A stretch of DNA of 64,000 nucleotides from Nostoc commune NIES-4072 (GTDB taxonomy: Bacteria; Cyanobacteriota; Cyanobacteriia; Cyanobacteriales; Nostocaceae): NCBI RefSeq assembly GCF_003113895.1, contig NZ_BDUD01000001.1, positions 5,001,315 through 5,065,314 of the forward strand, read 5' to 3'. How positions within the stretch are numbered: position 1 is the first letter of the stretch; every line of letters begins with the position of its first letter. Positions 55,433 through 64,000 of this stretch are shown here, piece after piece. Below the pieces are notes generated by a model, which was not told where the DNA came from, ran no database searches, and saw only the letters and a program-made list of their open reading frames with translations. The position numbers and the translations under genes were made by a program.

Positions 55433-57184
55433 TTAATTTTTAATTTTTTGACGATGGTTAGCAGCTTGTAATAACAGAGATTCGGCAAATGCGATCGCGT
55501 CAGTTGCAGATTTACCACCAGCTAACTGTGCTAGTTCTTCCCGGCGAGTATTTAAATTCTCCAAGGTAGTAACTCTGACGACAGTACGCTGTTCGGCGTT
55601 GTCATTGTTGGCTTTTTTACCTTTGCCTTGATTGATAGTTTGCTTATCGACGCGGAAATGGCGATCGGCCATTGCTGCGACTAAAGGCTGGTGAGTAACA
55701 CATAATACTTGGTTGCGTTGACTTAGCTGGTGTAATTTTTCAGCGATCGCTTGGGCGACTCTTCCCGAAACCCCAACATCAATTTCATCAAAAACCATTG
55801 TTCCAGCCGCATCAACCTGAGAAAAACAAGCTTTCAACGCCAGTAAAAAGCGGCTCATTTCCCCGCCAGAGGCAACTTCCGTTAAAGGTTGCAGGGGTTC
55901 TCCAGGGTTGGAACTAAACATAAAGGTAATTTTATCTGCTCCCATAGCAGTTGGGAAAGCTGGTAATATTTCAACCAAAAATTTCACTTTTTCCATCGCT
56001 AGAGGCTTGAGTTCAGCTATCAAACGTGATTCTAAATTAGCAGCCGCCTTACCCCGTAGTTGAGTTAACTGATTACTTGCTTGGGTGAGTTTTTCAAAAC
56101 ACACCTTTTCTTGCTGTTCTAAGTTTTCGAGAGATTGTTCGCTGTCATTAAGTTGGGCTAATTCCCCTTGGATACGTTCGTAATAAGCGATCGCTTCTGT
56201 AAGTGTCGGCCCATACTTGCGGCAAATTTGCTTTAATTCCTGAATTCGTTCTTCCACCTCTTCCAATCGGTGTGGATCGGCTTCCAATCCATCCCCATAG
56301 GCATTAATCTGCCTTCCCACTTCCATTACCGCAGCTTGCGCGTCCCTCACTAATTCCAATAAGGGTTGCAATTGCGTATCATATTCCACCATGTCATTTA
56401 ATATCGCCTCACTGTCTCCCAATAAATCACCTGCGGCGGGAGTTTCATTATCGTTTTGATACAAAGCTTGATAAACCTTGTAACTCATTTGTTGCAAATC
56501 AACCACATGATTTAGGCGTTCCCGTTCTTGTCCCAACTGTTCCAATTCATCAGGTTCGCACAGATTGGCTGCTCCTAGTTCTTGCACTTGATAAGTGAGC
56601 AAGTCGAGTTGTTGTAAGCGTTCTCGTTCTGATGTCCGGCGTTTTTCTAGTGCTAAATTCGCCTGTTGGTAAGCACTGAAACTCGTGGCGACTTTATGAC
56701 GCTGCTGCATCAGAGAGTCACCGCCATATAAATCCAACCAATCGCGGACTTGAGCAGATTGTCCCACTTGTACAGTTTGACCTTGGGCGGTGATTTCCAC
56801 CAAGCGATCGCGCATTCCTCCCATAATCTGCCGATTGACCAACACCCCATTCACCCGCGATCGACTGCGGATATTACTAGCAGTAGCTGTGATTTCTCGG
56901 CTAATGACTACGGAATTTTCATCAAGTAAATCTATTTCTTGTTCAGTTAACCAAGCGGCTAGGGGGGCGTTTGAGGTGAAAGTCGCTTCTACCATCGCCC
57001 GACTTGTCCCCGTGCGAATGACTCTACTAGAGACTTTACCGCCCAAAGCGGCATCAATGGCATCTAAGATAATCGATTTTCCAGCGCCGGTTTCACCTGT
57101 TAACACATTTAGTCCCGCGCCAAATTCCAATTCCAGTTGGTCAATTAGGGCAAAGTTTTCAATTCGCAGGCAAAGCAACATCAA
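55433..57184 (-). CDS. recN: DNA repair protein RecN
   Basis: An SMC-like ATPase that tethers broken DNA during double-strand break repair. The 583-aa protein has N-terminal Walker A GETGAGKSIILDAI (about 30-43), long coiled coils (about 150-370), the signature VASGGEMSRFLLALK (about 430) and Walker B MVFDEIDVGVSGRVAQA (about 460), then CVTHQPLVAAMADRH. The arrangement is complete. Confidence 0.95.
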   Translation of the reverse strand: MMLLCLRIENFALIDQLELEFGAGLNVLTGETGAGKSIILDAIDAALGGKVSSRVIRTGTSRAMVEATFTSNAPLAAWLTEQEIDLLDENSVVISREITATASNIRSRSRVNGVLVNRQIMGGMRDRLVEITAQGQTVQVGQSAQVRDWLDLYGGDSLMQQRHKVATSFSAYQQANLALEKRRTSERERLQQLDLLTYQVQELGAANLCEPDELEQLGQERERLNHVVDLQQMSYKVYQALYQNDNETPAAGDLLGDSEAILNDMVEYDTQLQPLLELVRDAQAAVMEVGRQINAYGDGLEADPHRLEEVEERIQELKQICRKYGPTLTEAIAYYERIQGELAQLNDSEQSLENLEQQEKVCFEKLTQASNQLTQLRGKAAANLESRLIAELKPLAMEKVKFLVEILPAFPTAMGADKITFMFSSNPGEPLQPLTEVASGGEMSRFLLALKACFSQVDAAGTMVFDEIDVGVSGRVAQAIAEKLHQLSQRNQVLCVTHQPLVAAMADRHFRVDKQTINQGKGKKANNDNAEQRTVVRVTTLENLNTRREELAQLAGGKSATDAIAFAESLLLQAANHRQKIKN

Positions 57185-57444
57185 GCCAAATTCTCCATGA
57201 GGGCAGATGCCGGATACTTCTAACTTACAGGATAATAGGTTTCATCTTTGAGCAACTAGCAATACCTAATACTATTGAACTAGTGTGCCCGTTTAAGTGT
57301 AGCAGACTAGTGGGGAGTGGGGGATGAGGGAGATGAGGAAGAAATAATTAATGCCCAATGCCCAATGCCCCATTGCCAATTCCCAATTTCTAAACATATT
57401 GTTACAATACTTAATGTGATCGTTCTGACTGGTGGCCATTCTTC
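57185..57444. repeat. Divergent recN/ABC1 gap with AATGCCC heptamers
   Basis: Holds three exact AATGCCC heptamers at 57350-57370 and imperfect neighbours to 57385, a typical Nostocales short tandemly repeated repeat. Both divergent promoters should lie here; none is clear enough to mark. Confidence 0.6.
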
Positions 57445-59433
57445 ATGATTGTTAAGACACTTCCCCCTAGTTCCCGACCGATTCAGGAGAACAGTAGCAA
57501 CGGCACAAATAGCCGAGGCGAACTGGACGTAATTGATATAGTGCCAGAAGATGGTACGCCAAGCTTAGTTGTGCGATCGCCAAGACTTTTAGCAGCCCAG
57601 CAGTTGAGGACAACAGCCCAACCTGAGATGCTTTACGATCCTGTGGTTATAGCGGCGCATTACCAAAACAGACCCCTACAAGTTGTACGGCGGATTTTCG
57701 CCGTGTTGGGGCCGGCTCTATCCTTTGCTTTTGGGTTGTGGTCGGATAGTAAACGGGGAATTATCGTCAAAAATGATCGCCGCCGAGCCGCTCAATTACG
57801 AGTATTGTTGACTAAACTGGGGCCTGCTTACATCAAAATTGGACAAGCTTTATCCACCAGACCGGATCTAGTTCCTCCGGTATACCTAGAAGAATTAACT
57901 AAACTACAAGACCAATTACCACCTTTCCCCAACGAACTTGCTTACCAGTTTATTAAAGAAGAACTAGGCGCACCTCCAGAAGAGGTTTACGCCGAACTCT
58001 CGCCCCAGCCAATTGCTGCGGCTTCATTGGGGCAAGTGTATAAAGGTAAGCTCAAAACTGGTGAAGAAGTTGCTGTTAAAGTTCAACGCCCCGACTTAAG
58101 AGAGGGGATTACTATTGACTTGTATATCTTGCGTAACCTTGCTGCTTGGGTGCAGAAAAGAGTCAAACGGGTAAGAAGTGATTTAGTTGGGATTCTCGAT
58201 GAATTAGGCGATCGCATTTTTGAAGAGATGGATTACATCCATGAAGGCGAAAATGCCGAGCGATTTTTCGAGTTATACGGTCATATAAAAGACGTATATG
58301 TACCGAAAATTTACTGGGAATATACCAATCGTCGCGTCTTGACGATGGAGTGGATTAACGGTACTAAATTAACCCAGACAGAAGAAATTAGCGCCCAAGG
58401 TATAGATGCTCGTTATCTAATTGAAGTGGGTGTGCAGTGTTCCCTGCGCCAGTTGCTAGAACATGGATTTTTCCATGCAGATCCCCACCCTGGTAATTTA
58501 TTAGCAACAACCGATGGTAAGTTAGCTTATCTCGACTTTGGCATGATGAGCGAGATTAAGCCACCACAGCGTTATGGTTTAATTGAAGCGATCGTCCACG
58601 TTGTCAACCGCGACTTTGAAGGATTAGCAAAAGATTACGTTAAATTAGATTTCTTATCACCAGAAACCGATTTAACACCAATTATCCCAGCTTTTGCTAG
58701 AGTCTTTGCGGATGCCCAAGGAGCCAGCGTTGCCGAACTTAACATTAAAAGCATCACCGATGAACTATCGGCTTTGATGTATGAGTATCCTTTCCGTGTA
58801 CCGCCCTACTACGCCTTAATTATTCGCTCTCTAGTGACGCTCGAAGGTATTGCAATATATATAGATCCCACCTTTAAAGTTCTCAGCGAAGCTTATCCCT
58901 ACGTTTCTAAACGGCTGTTAACCGATCCAGCACCGCAATTAAGAGCATCATTGCAAGATTTGCTATTTAAAGATGGCAGATTTCGTTGGAACCGCTTAGA
59001 AAACTTGTTAAAGAATGCGCGTAATAGTCAAGACTACGACTTTAATTTGGTGCTGAATCAGGGGATAGAATTTCTAGCATCTGAACGCGGTGCTTTTATT
59101 CGTGACAAGCTAGTAGATGAATCTGTTAACGGACTCGATGCTTTAGGTAAAAATGTTTTGCATAACTTCACCTATTTGCTGCGGGAACGTGTAGGGTTGA
59201 CAGCAGTTAATGAAACTCCGGCGGCGACAGTTGAGCAACAACAAACCTTGGAGCATATCAAACGTATATTAGGTATTCTCCGAGAAACACGAGGCTTTGA
59301 TCCAATAGAACTTGCGCCCAAAATTGCCCAGTTATTGGTAAATTCAGATGTACAGCGTTTGGGTCAACAAATTGCCAACCGCTTTACGCAAAAGGCTGTA
59401 GCCAGGTTAATTCGGCAATTATTGGCATCTTAG
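57445..59433 (+). CDS. ABC1/UbiB (AarF) family atypical kinase
   Basis: 662 aa. The ABC1 signature KIGQALSTRPDLVPPVYLEE (about 132-151), the Ala-rich nucleotide loop PIAAASLGQVYKGKL (about 189) with the Lys in AVKVQRP, the HADPHPGNLL catalytic loop (about 345) and LDFGMMSE are all present. Family members support quinone synthesis or lipid homeostasis at membranes; cyanobacteria have several. The C-terminal 200 residues are typical of the plastid/cyanobacterial type. Confidence 0.9.
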   Translation: MIVKTLPPSSRPIQENSSNGTNSRGELDVIDIVPEDGTPSLVVRSPRLLAAQQLRTTAQPEMLYDPVVIAAHYQNRPLQVVRRIFAVLGPALSFAFGLWSDSKRGIIVKNDRRRAAQLRVLLTKLGPAYIKIGQALSTRPDLVPPVYLEELTKLQDQLPPFPNELAYQFIKEELGAPPEEVYAELSPQPIAAASLGQVYKGKLKTGEEVAVKVQRPDLREGITIDLYILRNLAAWVQKRVKRVRSDLVGILDELGDRIFEEMDYIHEGENAERFFELYGHIKDVYVPKIYWEYTNRRVLTMEWINGTKLTQTEEISAQGIDARYLIEVGVQCSLRQLLEHGFFHADPHPGNLLATTDGKLAYLDFGMMSEIKPPQRYGLIEAIVHVVNRDFEGLAKDYVKLDFLSPETDLTPIIPAFARVFADAQGASVAELNIKSITDELSALMYEYPFRVPPYYALIIRSLVTLEGIAIYIDPTFKVLSEAYPYVSKRLLTDPAPQLRASLQDLLFKDGRFRWNRLENLLKNARNSQDYDFNLVLNQGIEFLASERGAFIRDKLVDESVNGLDALGKNVLHNFTYLLRERVGLTAVNETPAATVEQQQTLEHIKRILGILRETRGFDPIELAPKIAQLLVNSDVQRLGQQIANRFTQKAVARLIRQLLAS

Positions 59434-59464
59434 CAAAAGTTATGAGTTAAAAACTTTCTTTAAC

Positions 59465-60019
59465 TCATAAATCATTCACTCTAGCAACTATATAACCCAA
59501 CTCTTCCAGCTTTTCTAAAACCTTAGTTGCACTTTGGGTAACACTTTCTTGGTTCGTTTTGCATTCGACTTCCGGGCGGAGTGGTATTTCATAAGGATCA
59601 TCAATACCAGTGAAGTGCTTAATCTCCCCGGATCTTGCTTTTTTATATAACCCTTTTACGTCTCGTTGTTCACAAACTTCTAATGATGCATTGACGTAAA
59701 CTTCAATGAAAGATGGAATACTTTGGCGCACTTGTTCCCGAATTTCACGGTATGGTGAAATAGCCGAAACCAATACAATTACATTATTTCTGCTAAGAAG
59801 ATGAGCTACAAAGCCAATACGCCGAATATTCTCTTCTCGATCTTCTTTACTGAAACCCAATCCTTTGCAGATGTTTTGACGTACCGCATCGCCATCTAGA
59901 ACTTCAACTCTGTATCCCTGTATCCGCAGTTCCTTCTCCACGAATTTACAGATAGTAGTTTTACCTGCACCACTTAGACCAGTGAACCATACTGTCACGC
60001 CATATTCTTGTTGTCTCAT
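59465..60019 (-). CDS. cysC: Adenylyl-sulfate kinase
   Basis: Phosphorylates adenylyl sulfate to PAPS in sulfate assimilation. The 184-aa protein has P-loop GLSGAGKTTI (about 16-25), VEVLDGDAVRQNICKGLGFS (about 37-56), REENIRRIGFVAHLL and VYVNASLEVCEQRDVKGLY (about 108-126). It is convergent with the ABC1 gene. Confidence 0.92.
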   Translation of the reverse strand: MRQQEYGVTVWFTGLSGAGKTTICKFVEKELRIQGYRVEVLDGDAVRQNICKGLGFSKEDREENIRRIGFVAHLLSRNNVIVLVSAISPYREIREQVRQSIPSFIEVYVNASLEVCEQRDVKGLYKKARSGEIKHFTGIDDPYEIPLRPEVECKTNQESVTQSATKVLEKLEELGYIVARVNDL

Positions 60020-60065
60020 CTTACCTGGTTGTATATTTGAGAACTTAAGTTAAAAATGAGATTGT

Positions 60066-60656
60066 ATGATTAATTTGATTATCAGACGTCTGACTACTGC
60101 ACTATCTACATTCCCTACTATTACCAATTTGCTAGAGTTAATATTACCTCTGACAGGATTAACAATTTTATTATTATTTATAGGATTTCAATCAGAGTTT
60201 CTCAAGTTACATATCTTAGAAAAATCTTGGCAAGAAATTGTAAAAATTATTGTGTTTTCCTTTTTTATACCAGGTTTAAGTGAAGAGATAGTTTTTCGCG
60301 TTTTGTTTTTGCCTCACCCTACTGAAAACCCCTCACTCAAGACACAAATTATATGGATAATTATCACTTTAGTCGCCTTCATCATATATCACCCATTTCA
60401 GGGACTAACCTGGAATCCTGGTGGCTATGAAGTTTTTATAAATCCAAATTTTTTAATTCTGGCAGCTTTGTTAGGAGTTATCTGTACGATCGCTTACTTA
60501 ATATCTGGCTCTATTTGACTTTCAGTTATCATTCACTGGCTGGCTGTTGTCATTTGGATAGTTTTATTAGACGGATTTGCTAAGTTTAACCCACATTTTG
60601 CACTTCATTTTGTATTTAACTTTCTTCTTGGGGATAACCATTTTTCTCACGTTTGA
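60066..60656 (+). pseudogene. CPBP family intramembrane protease-like gene with an in-frame TGA
   Basis: The open part (60066-60518, 150 codons) has membrane segments and the CPBP motif 1, LSEEIVFRVLF (about 77), and motif 2-like IYHPFQGLTW. The TGA at 60516-60518 falls where family members have Trp: SGSI-stop-LSVIIHWLAVVIWIVLL continues in the same frame with motif 3 (His before W), to a TGA at 60654. A single G-to-A change explains it. Either the gene is recently inactivated or the base is a sequencing error. Confidence 0.75.
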
Positions 60657-61050
60657 GGCTTTCTTCCAAGGCTTGAATTTGTTCACGACGAGCTTCCAAT
60701 TCTAAAGAACGCCGCGCTAAGTCTTGGTTTTGCAATGTCAGGGATTGTCGCCAATGTTCTGCTCGTTCGGCTTCGTGCTGCAAAAATTCCGGAGTAATGC
60801 CTATGGTGAGGTAGCTTTGTACCAGATGGAGTACCCAGTTGGTGGCATCTTCTAGCCTTTCAATGTCGCCTGTAGAGGAAAGTTCTACTAAAACAAGCAA
60901 GTTTTCACTGATAACTTTTCCCTTCCCTAGCAGAATGAAAGCCTCTTCTGGAATTATCGCCCACAAGTTATCAGCTTCTTGACGCGCTAACAAGCGTAAC
61001 TGGTGCTGGTCTAAAAAATCGTTTTTACGCACCTGGGCTAGATATAGCAT
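60616..61050 (-). CDS. Conserved hypothetical coiled-coil protein
   Basis: 144 aa, a family I know only as conserved in cyanobacteria. The first 90 residues are alpha/beta (YLAQVRKNDFLDQHQLRLL, IPEEAFILLGKGKV, LVLVELSSTGDIERLED), and the last 50 a charged coiled coil (ARRSLELEARREQIQALEES). No motif suggests a reaction. It shares its direction with valS, from which it is separated by a heptamer repeat. Confidence 0.65.
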   Translation of the reverse strand: MLYLAQVRKNDFLDQHQLRLLARQEADNLWAIIPEEAFILLGKGKVISENLLVLVELSSTGDIERLEDATNWVLHLVQSYLTIGITPEFLQHEAERAEHWRQSLTLQNQDLARRSLELEARREQIQALEESLKREKNGYPQEES

Positions 61051-61067
61051 GAGGGTCGCTTTGCTCC

Positions 61068-61095
61068 AATTAAAAATTAAAAATTAAAAATTAAA
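61068..61095. repeat. Heptamer tandem repeat (AATTAAA x4)
   Basis: Four exact AATTAAA units between the valS stop and the start of the coiled-coil protein gene, continued by AT-rich sequence. Typical of short tandemly repeated repeats in Nostocales. Confidence 0.8.
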
Positions 61096-61219
61096 AAATT
61101 TTAATAAAATAATAATTCCCAGAATTGAGATTTGGATCTTGTTAATTGGTAACGGGTAATTGGGAATTATTGACACTCCTATTACCCATTACAGTTATCT
61201 TAAGCCACGTGGGCGATCG

Positions 61220-64000
61220 CTACGACAACCCCTTCAGACGCTCGCGCAAAATTTCAGCTTGCTTCTGTGCTTCTGCTAAGGCATCCCGCGCCCCCTGTAC
61301 CACATCAGCTCTAGCTCTATCTACGAAACTAGGATTGTTTAATCTGGTACTCAGGGATTGAACTTCTGCTTCAGCTTTACTCAAGCTTTTTTCTAGCTTG
61401 GCACGCACAACTTCAATATCTACCACACCGCTTAGAGGAATTAGCACCTGTATTGTACCAATTACACCTGCGTAGACGCTTTGCGGCTTGCCGTCAGGCA
61501 TCGCATTTTCTGGTTCTTGTGGTTGCTCTAATTCTGTCTGCGGGAAAAATCGGTTCCATAACTTTTGTCTAGCTTGAGCAGTTAGTAAATTTTGGCTAAC
61601 GAACCAAGCTGTGTAACTAAAACCAACTAATTCAAAGAAAGTCCCGACGATGGGAATGTCATCAATGGCATTTCCCGCAGCTAAACCCACTCTACCAAAG
61701 ACAATAGCCACAATAATTAAGCCAATTGTCTTCAAACCCCTTTGAGGTTTTTTTGCAGCAACAGTTTGGTTTTCTTGCTTGTCGGTAATAGTTAAAGTCT
61801 CAACCTTCGCCAAATCTTTAATGTAATCTTGTCCAGCAGTGAGAATTTCCCGCTCTTTCTGGCTTTCAGTTTGCAAATTCGCTGTCACTTTTACCCCTGG
61901 CTTAATATCTGCTTCCGCCCGCAAATTCCGAATTGTGCGGATAGTAGCAATCAGCAATTCAAACTGTTCTTCTAAACCTGAATCAATTAAGTTTGCATCT
62001 ACCTGGGGATAGATTTGTAATGGTAAAGTTTGCGGGGAATCTGTTGATTGTTGGGTGAGAGTCTGCCAAATTTCTTCGGTAATATGAGGCATGAAGGGAT
62101 GAAGCAGTTTCATAATCCCTTCTAGTATGTAGCCGAGGGTTTGCTGTGCTACCCGCCGCGATACTGGATCGGCATCTGCTTGCAATCTAGATTTCACTAG
62201 TTCAATATATTGATCGCAGAAATCACCCCAGATGAATTCGTACAATCCCTTAGCTGCTTCCCCTAAACCATAATTATCGATGTAATTGGTGGTTTGTTTG
62301 ATAACTTGATGATACCGCGAGATGATCCAGCGATCGCTCAATTCGGTAGCTACTGGATTTCCCAATTGTTGCGGCGTTTGTCCATCCAAATTCATCATCA
62401 CAAACCGGGCTGCATTCCACAACTTATTTGCAAAGTTGCGCGATGCCTCAACCGATGCTGATTCATCCTTTTTGCGATCGTATTCTAAGCGGATATCTTG
62501 ACCAGCACCAGCCACTTCTCTAATTAGGGTATATCGCAGGGCATCAGTACCATATTTGTCAATTAATAACAATGGGTCAATGCCATTACCTTTGGTCTTT
62601 GACATCTTCTGACCTTTTTCATCCAGCACTAAGCCATGAATGTAAACTGTTTGAAAAGGCATTTGCTGCGTAAAATGCCCAGCCATCATGGTCATTCTGG
62701 CTACCCAGAAAAAGATGATGTCAAAGCCTGTTACCAAAGTAGTAGTCGGGTAGTAAGTTGCTAAATCCTGAGTTTGTTCCGGCCAGCCCAAAGTCGAAAA
62801 CGGCCACAGTCCAGAAGAAAACCAAGTATCCAGCACATCTGGATCTTGTTCTAACTTGACATTTTCGCCAAATTGTGATTTAGCTTTCTCCCAAGCTTCG
62901 GTTTCCGACTTTGCTACTATAAAGGGCGTATTATCGGTAATTTGTCCATCCGTTTCACTGATAGCGTACCAAGCTGGAATTTGGTGTCCCCACCATAATT
63001 GGCGAGAGATACACCAATCAGTGAGTTTTACTAGCCAATCACGATAGACCTTTGTCCAGCGTTGGGGGACAAACTCTGGAGAAGTTTGCTGGTCAAGGAA
63101 TTCGAGAGTGTTGTCAGCGAGGGGGCGAATTTTGACGAACCACTGAGTTGAGAGGAGGGGTTCAATAGGTACTTTACCGCGATCGCTGTAGGGAACGGTA
63201 TGCTTATAATCTTCGATCTTCACCAAAAAGCCATCTGCTTCGAGGCGAGAAACCACATTCTTTCTCGCAACAAAGCGGTCTTGTCCTTGAAACTCCCCAG
63301 CATTGGCGTTGAGAGTGCCGTCTTTGTTCATAATGTTGATAAACGGCAGATTGTGACGCTTACCCATGTCAAAATCGTTCGGGTCATGGGCAGGAGTTAT
63401 CTTTACGCAACCCGTGCCGAAAGTGGGGTCAACATATTCATCGCCAATGATCGGAATTTCTCGGTGTAGAATTGGCAGAGTTACAGTTTTACCGATGAGA
63501 TGTTTGTAGCGATCGTCATTGGGATTAACTGCTACAGCCGTATCACCCAGCATCGTTTCTGGTCGAGTTGTCGCCACCTCTACAAAACCGGAACCATCGG
63601 TGAGGGGATAGCGGAAGTGCCAGAGATTTCCATTCACCTCTTGATTCTCTACTTCCACATCAGACACAGCCGACCCAGAAGCTGGACACCAATTAACTAA
63701 ATATTCACCACGATAAATTAAACCTTCCTCGTAAAGGCGAGTAAATGCCTCCACAACAGCTTTAGATAAACCCTCATCCAAGGTAAACCTTTCCCGTGAC
63801 CAGTCCACCGAGACACCCAAGCGTCGTAGCTGATTAAGAATCGTTCCCTCAGACTCCGCCTTCCATTGCCAAGCGCGTTCTAGGAATTTTTCGCGCCCCA
63901 ATTCGTAGCGAGTCTTACCCTCTTTTTTGAGTTGCTTTTCCAGCATAGTATGCACCGCGATGCTGGCGTGGTCAGTTCCGGGTAGCCACAGGGTATTACG
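61220..64000 (-). CDS. valS: Valyl-tRNA synthetase with CAAD membrane domain, 5' end outside window
   Basis: Charges tRNA-Val. The visible 926 codons continue in frame to base 64000 ([20 protein letters not shown]), so the ATG at 63955 is internal and the N-terminus with the HIGH motif is outside. The editing domain, the KMSKTKGNG motif and the anticodon-binding domain are present. In the C-terminal region (about window residues 735-830) a cyanobacterial CAAD domain is inserted, with two membrane helices around [20 protein letters not shown] and [20 protein letters not shown]. The usual C-terminal coiled-coil arm follows ([20 protein letters not shown]). In Anabaena, CAAD anchors ValRS to thylakoid membranes. 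Confidence 0.95.
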   Translation of the reverse strand, partial: RNTLWLPGTDHASIAVHTMLEKQLKKEGKTRYELGREKFLERAWQWKAESEGTILNQLRRLGVSVDWSRERFTLDEGLSKAVVEAFTRLYEEGLIYRGEYLVNWCPASGSAVSDVEVENQEVNGNLWHFRYPLTDGSGFVEVATTRPETMLGDTAVAVNPNDDRYKHLIGKTVTLPILHREIPIIGDEYVDPTFGTGCVKITPAHDPNDFDMGKRHNLPFINIMNKDGTLNANAGEFQGQDRFVARKNVVSRLEADGFLVKIEDYKHTVPYSDRGKVPIEPLLSTQWFVKIRPLADNTLEFLDQQTSPEFVPQRWTKVYRDWLVKLTDWCISRQLWWGHQIPAWYAISETDGQITDNTPFIVAKSETEAWEKAKSQFGENVKLEQDPDVLDTWFSSGLWPFSTLGWPEQTQDLATYYPTTTLVTGFDIIFFWVARMTMMAGHFTQQMPFQTVYIHGLVLDEKGQKMSKTKGNGIDPLLLIDKYGTDALRYTLIREVAGAGQDIRLEYDRKKDESASVEASRNFANKLWNAARFVMMNLDGQTPQQLGNPVATELSDRWIISRYHQVIKQTTNYIDNYGLGEAAKGLYEFIWGDFCDQYIELVKSRLQADADPVSRRVAQQTLGYILEGIMKLLHPFMPHITEEIWQTLTQQSTDSPQTLPLQIYPQVDANLIDSGLEEQFELLIATIRTIRNLRAEADIKPGVKVTANLQTESQKEREILTAGQDYIKDLAKVETLTITDKQENQTVAAKKPQRGLKTIGLIIVAIVFGRVGLAAGNAIDDIPIVGTFFELVGFSYTAWFVSQNLLTAQARQKLWNRFFPQTELEQPQEPENAMPDGKPQSVYAGVIGTIQVLIPLSGVVDIEVVRAKLEKSLSKAEAEVQSLSTRLNNPSFVDRARADVVQGARDALAEAQKQAEILRERLKGLS

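Noticed and set aside
63955..63955. ATG at 63955 as the valS start
   Set aside because: The frame continues upstream to the window edge with conserved ValRS sequence ([16 protein letters not shown]), so the ATG is internal.
1..64000. tRNA, rRNA and known riboswitches
   Set aside because: I found no cloverleaf with a T-loop and anticodon arm or known riboswitch core in the gaps by eye; a covariance scan would be needed to exclude them fully.

Overview
The window looks like a chromosomal segment of a filamentous, probably heterocyst-forming cyanobacterium of the Nostoc/Anabaena group. The HIP1 octamer GCGATCGC and its core occur throughout. There are heptanucleotide tandem repeats, short palindromic repeats and small inverted-repeat elements of the kinds known from Nostocales. 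The gene content fits too: pyruvate:ferredoxin oxidoreductase (NifJ), a DevBCA-type exporter, a group 2 sigma factor, and a valyl-tRNA synthetase carrying the membrane-anchoring CAAD domain found in some cyanobacteria. The species cannot be named from sequence alone.

Layout. 1-2554: nifJ (minus strand, 3' end outside), with two kinds of in-frame repeat insertion. 2871-8412 (minus): a TetR regulator, then devB, a DUF2834 membrane protein, devC and devA, then a nucleotidyltransferase gene cut in two by a small element that itself carries a second small element. 8599-9750: an exported GH10 xylanase. 9970-22705 (minus): a Wzx/Wzy-type exopolysaccharide locus reading from a Wzc-like tyrosine kinase through glycosyltransferases, flippase and polymerase to a WecG/TagA/CpsF transferase. 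22706-25138: 2.4 kb without an intact gene, holding a TnpB remnant. 25139-26771: group 2 sigma factor and a ureidoglycolate-lyase-like protein. 26768-42019: a sugar block with galK, an M24-like protein, galT and a GH2 glycosidase on the minus strand, then PhyH-type oxygenase, GH43, a glycosyltransferase/UDP-galactopyranose mutase fusion and a GH1/RmlD fusion on the plus strand. 42124-45020: uvsE, a CLC channel and a small acidic protein.

45161-48380 is a decayed patch: an IS5-type transposase remnant, a broken GNAT gene, a truncated HAD gene, and an SsuA fragment joined to a 5'-truncated dual-specificity phosphatase, then an intact methyltransferase. 48458-51571 carries MazEF, VapBC and a PIN-like protein with an unknown partner. 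51851-54153 is a two-gene ABC exporter with a MarR regulator and an MFS tail remnant. 54371-54793 encodes an unusual 13-residue-repeat protein. The right end holds recN, an ABC1/UbiB-like kinase, cysC, a CPBP gene with an in-frame TGA, a conserved coiled-coil protein and valS (5' end outside).

The envelope-sugar theme is strong: one locus builds and exports a polysaccharide, and the 26-42 kb block combines galactose metabolism (galK, galT), glycosidases (GH2, GH43, GH1) and galactofuranose or deoxysugar functions (Glf, RmlD). The second theme is small repeats that enter coding sequence. Some stay in frame as linkers (nifJ, phosphatase, GH1/RmlD), and some break genes (nucleotidyltransferase, GNAT).
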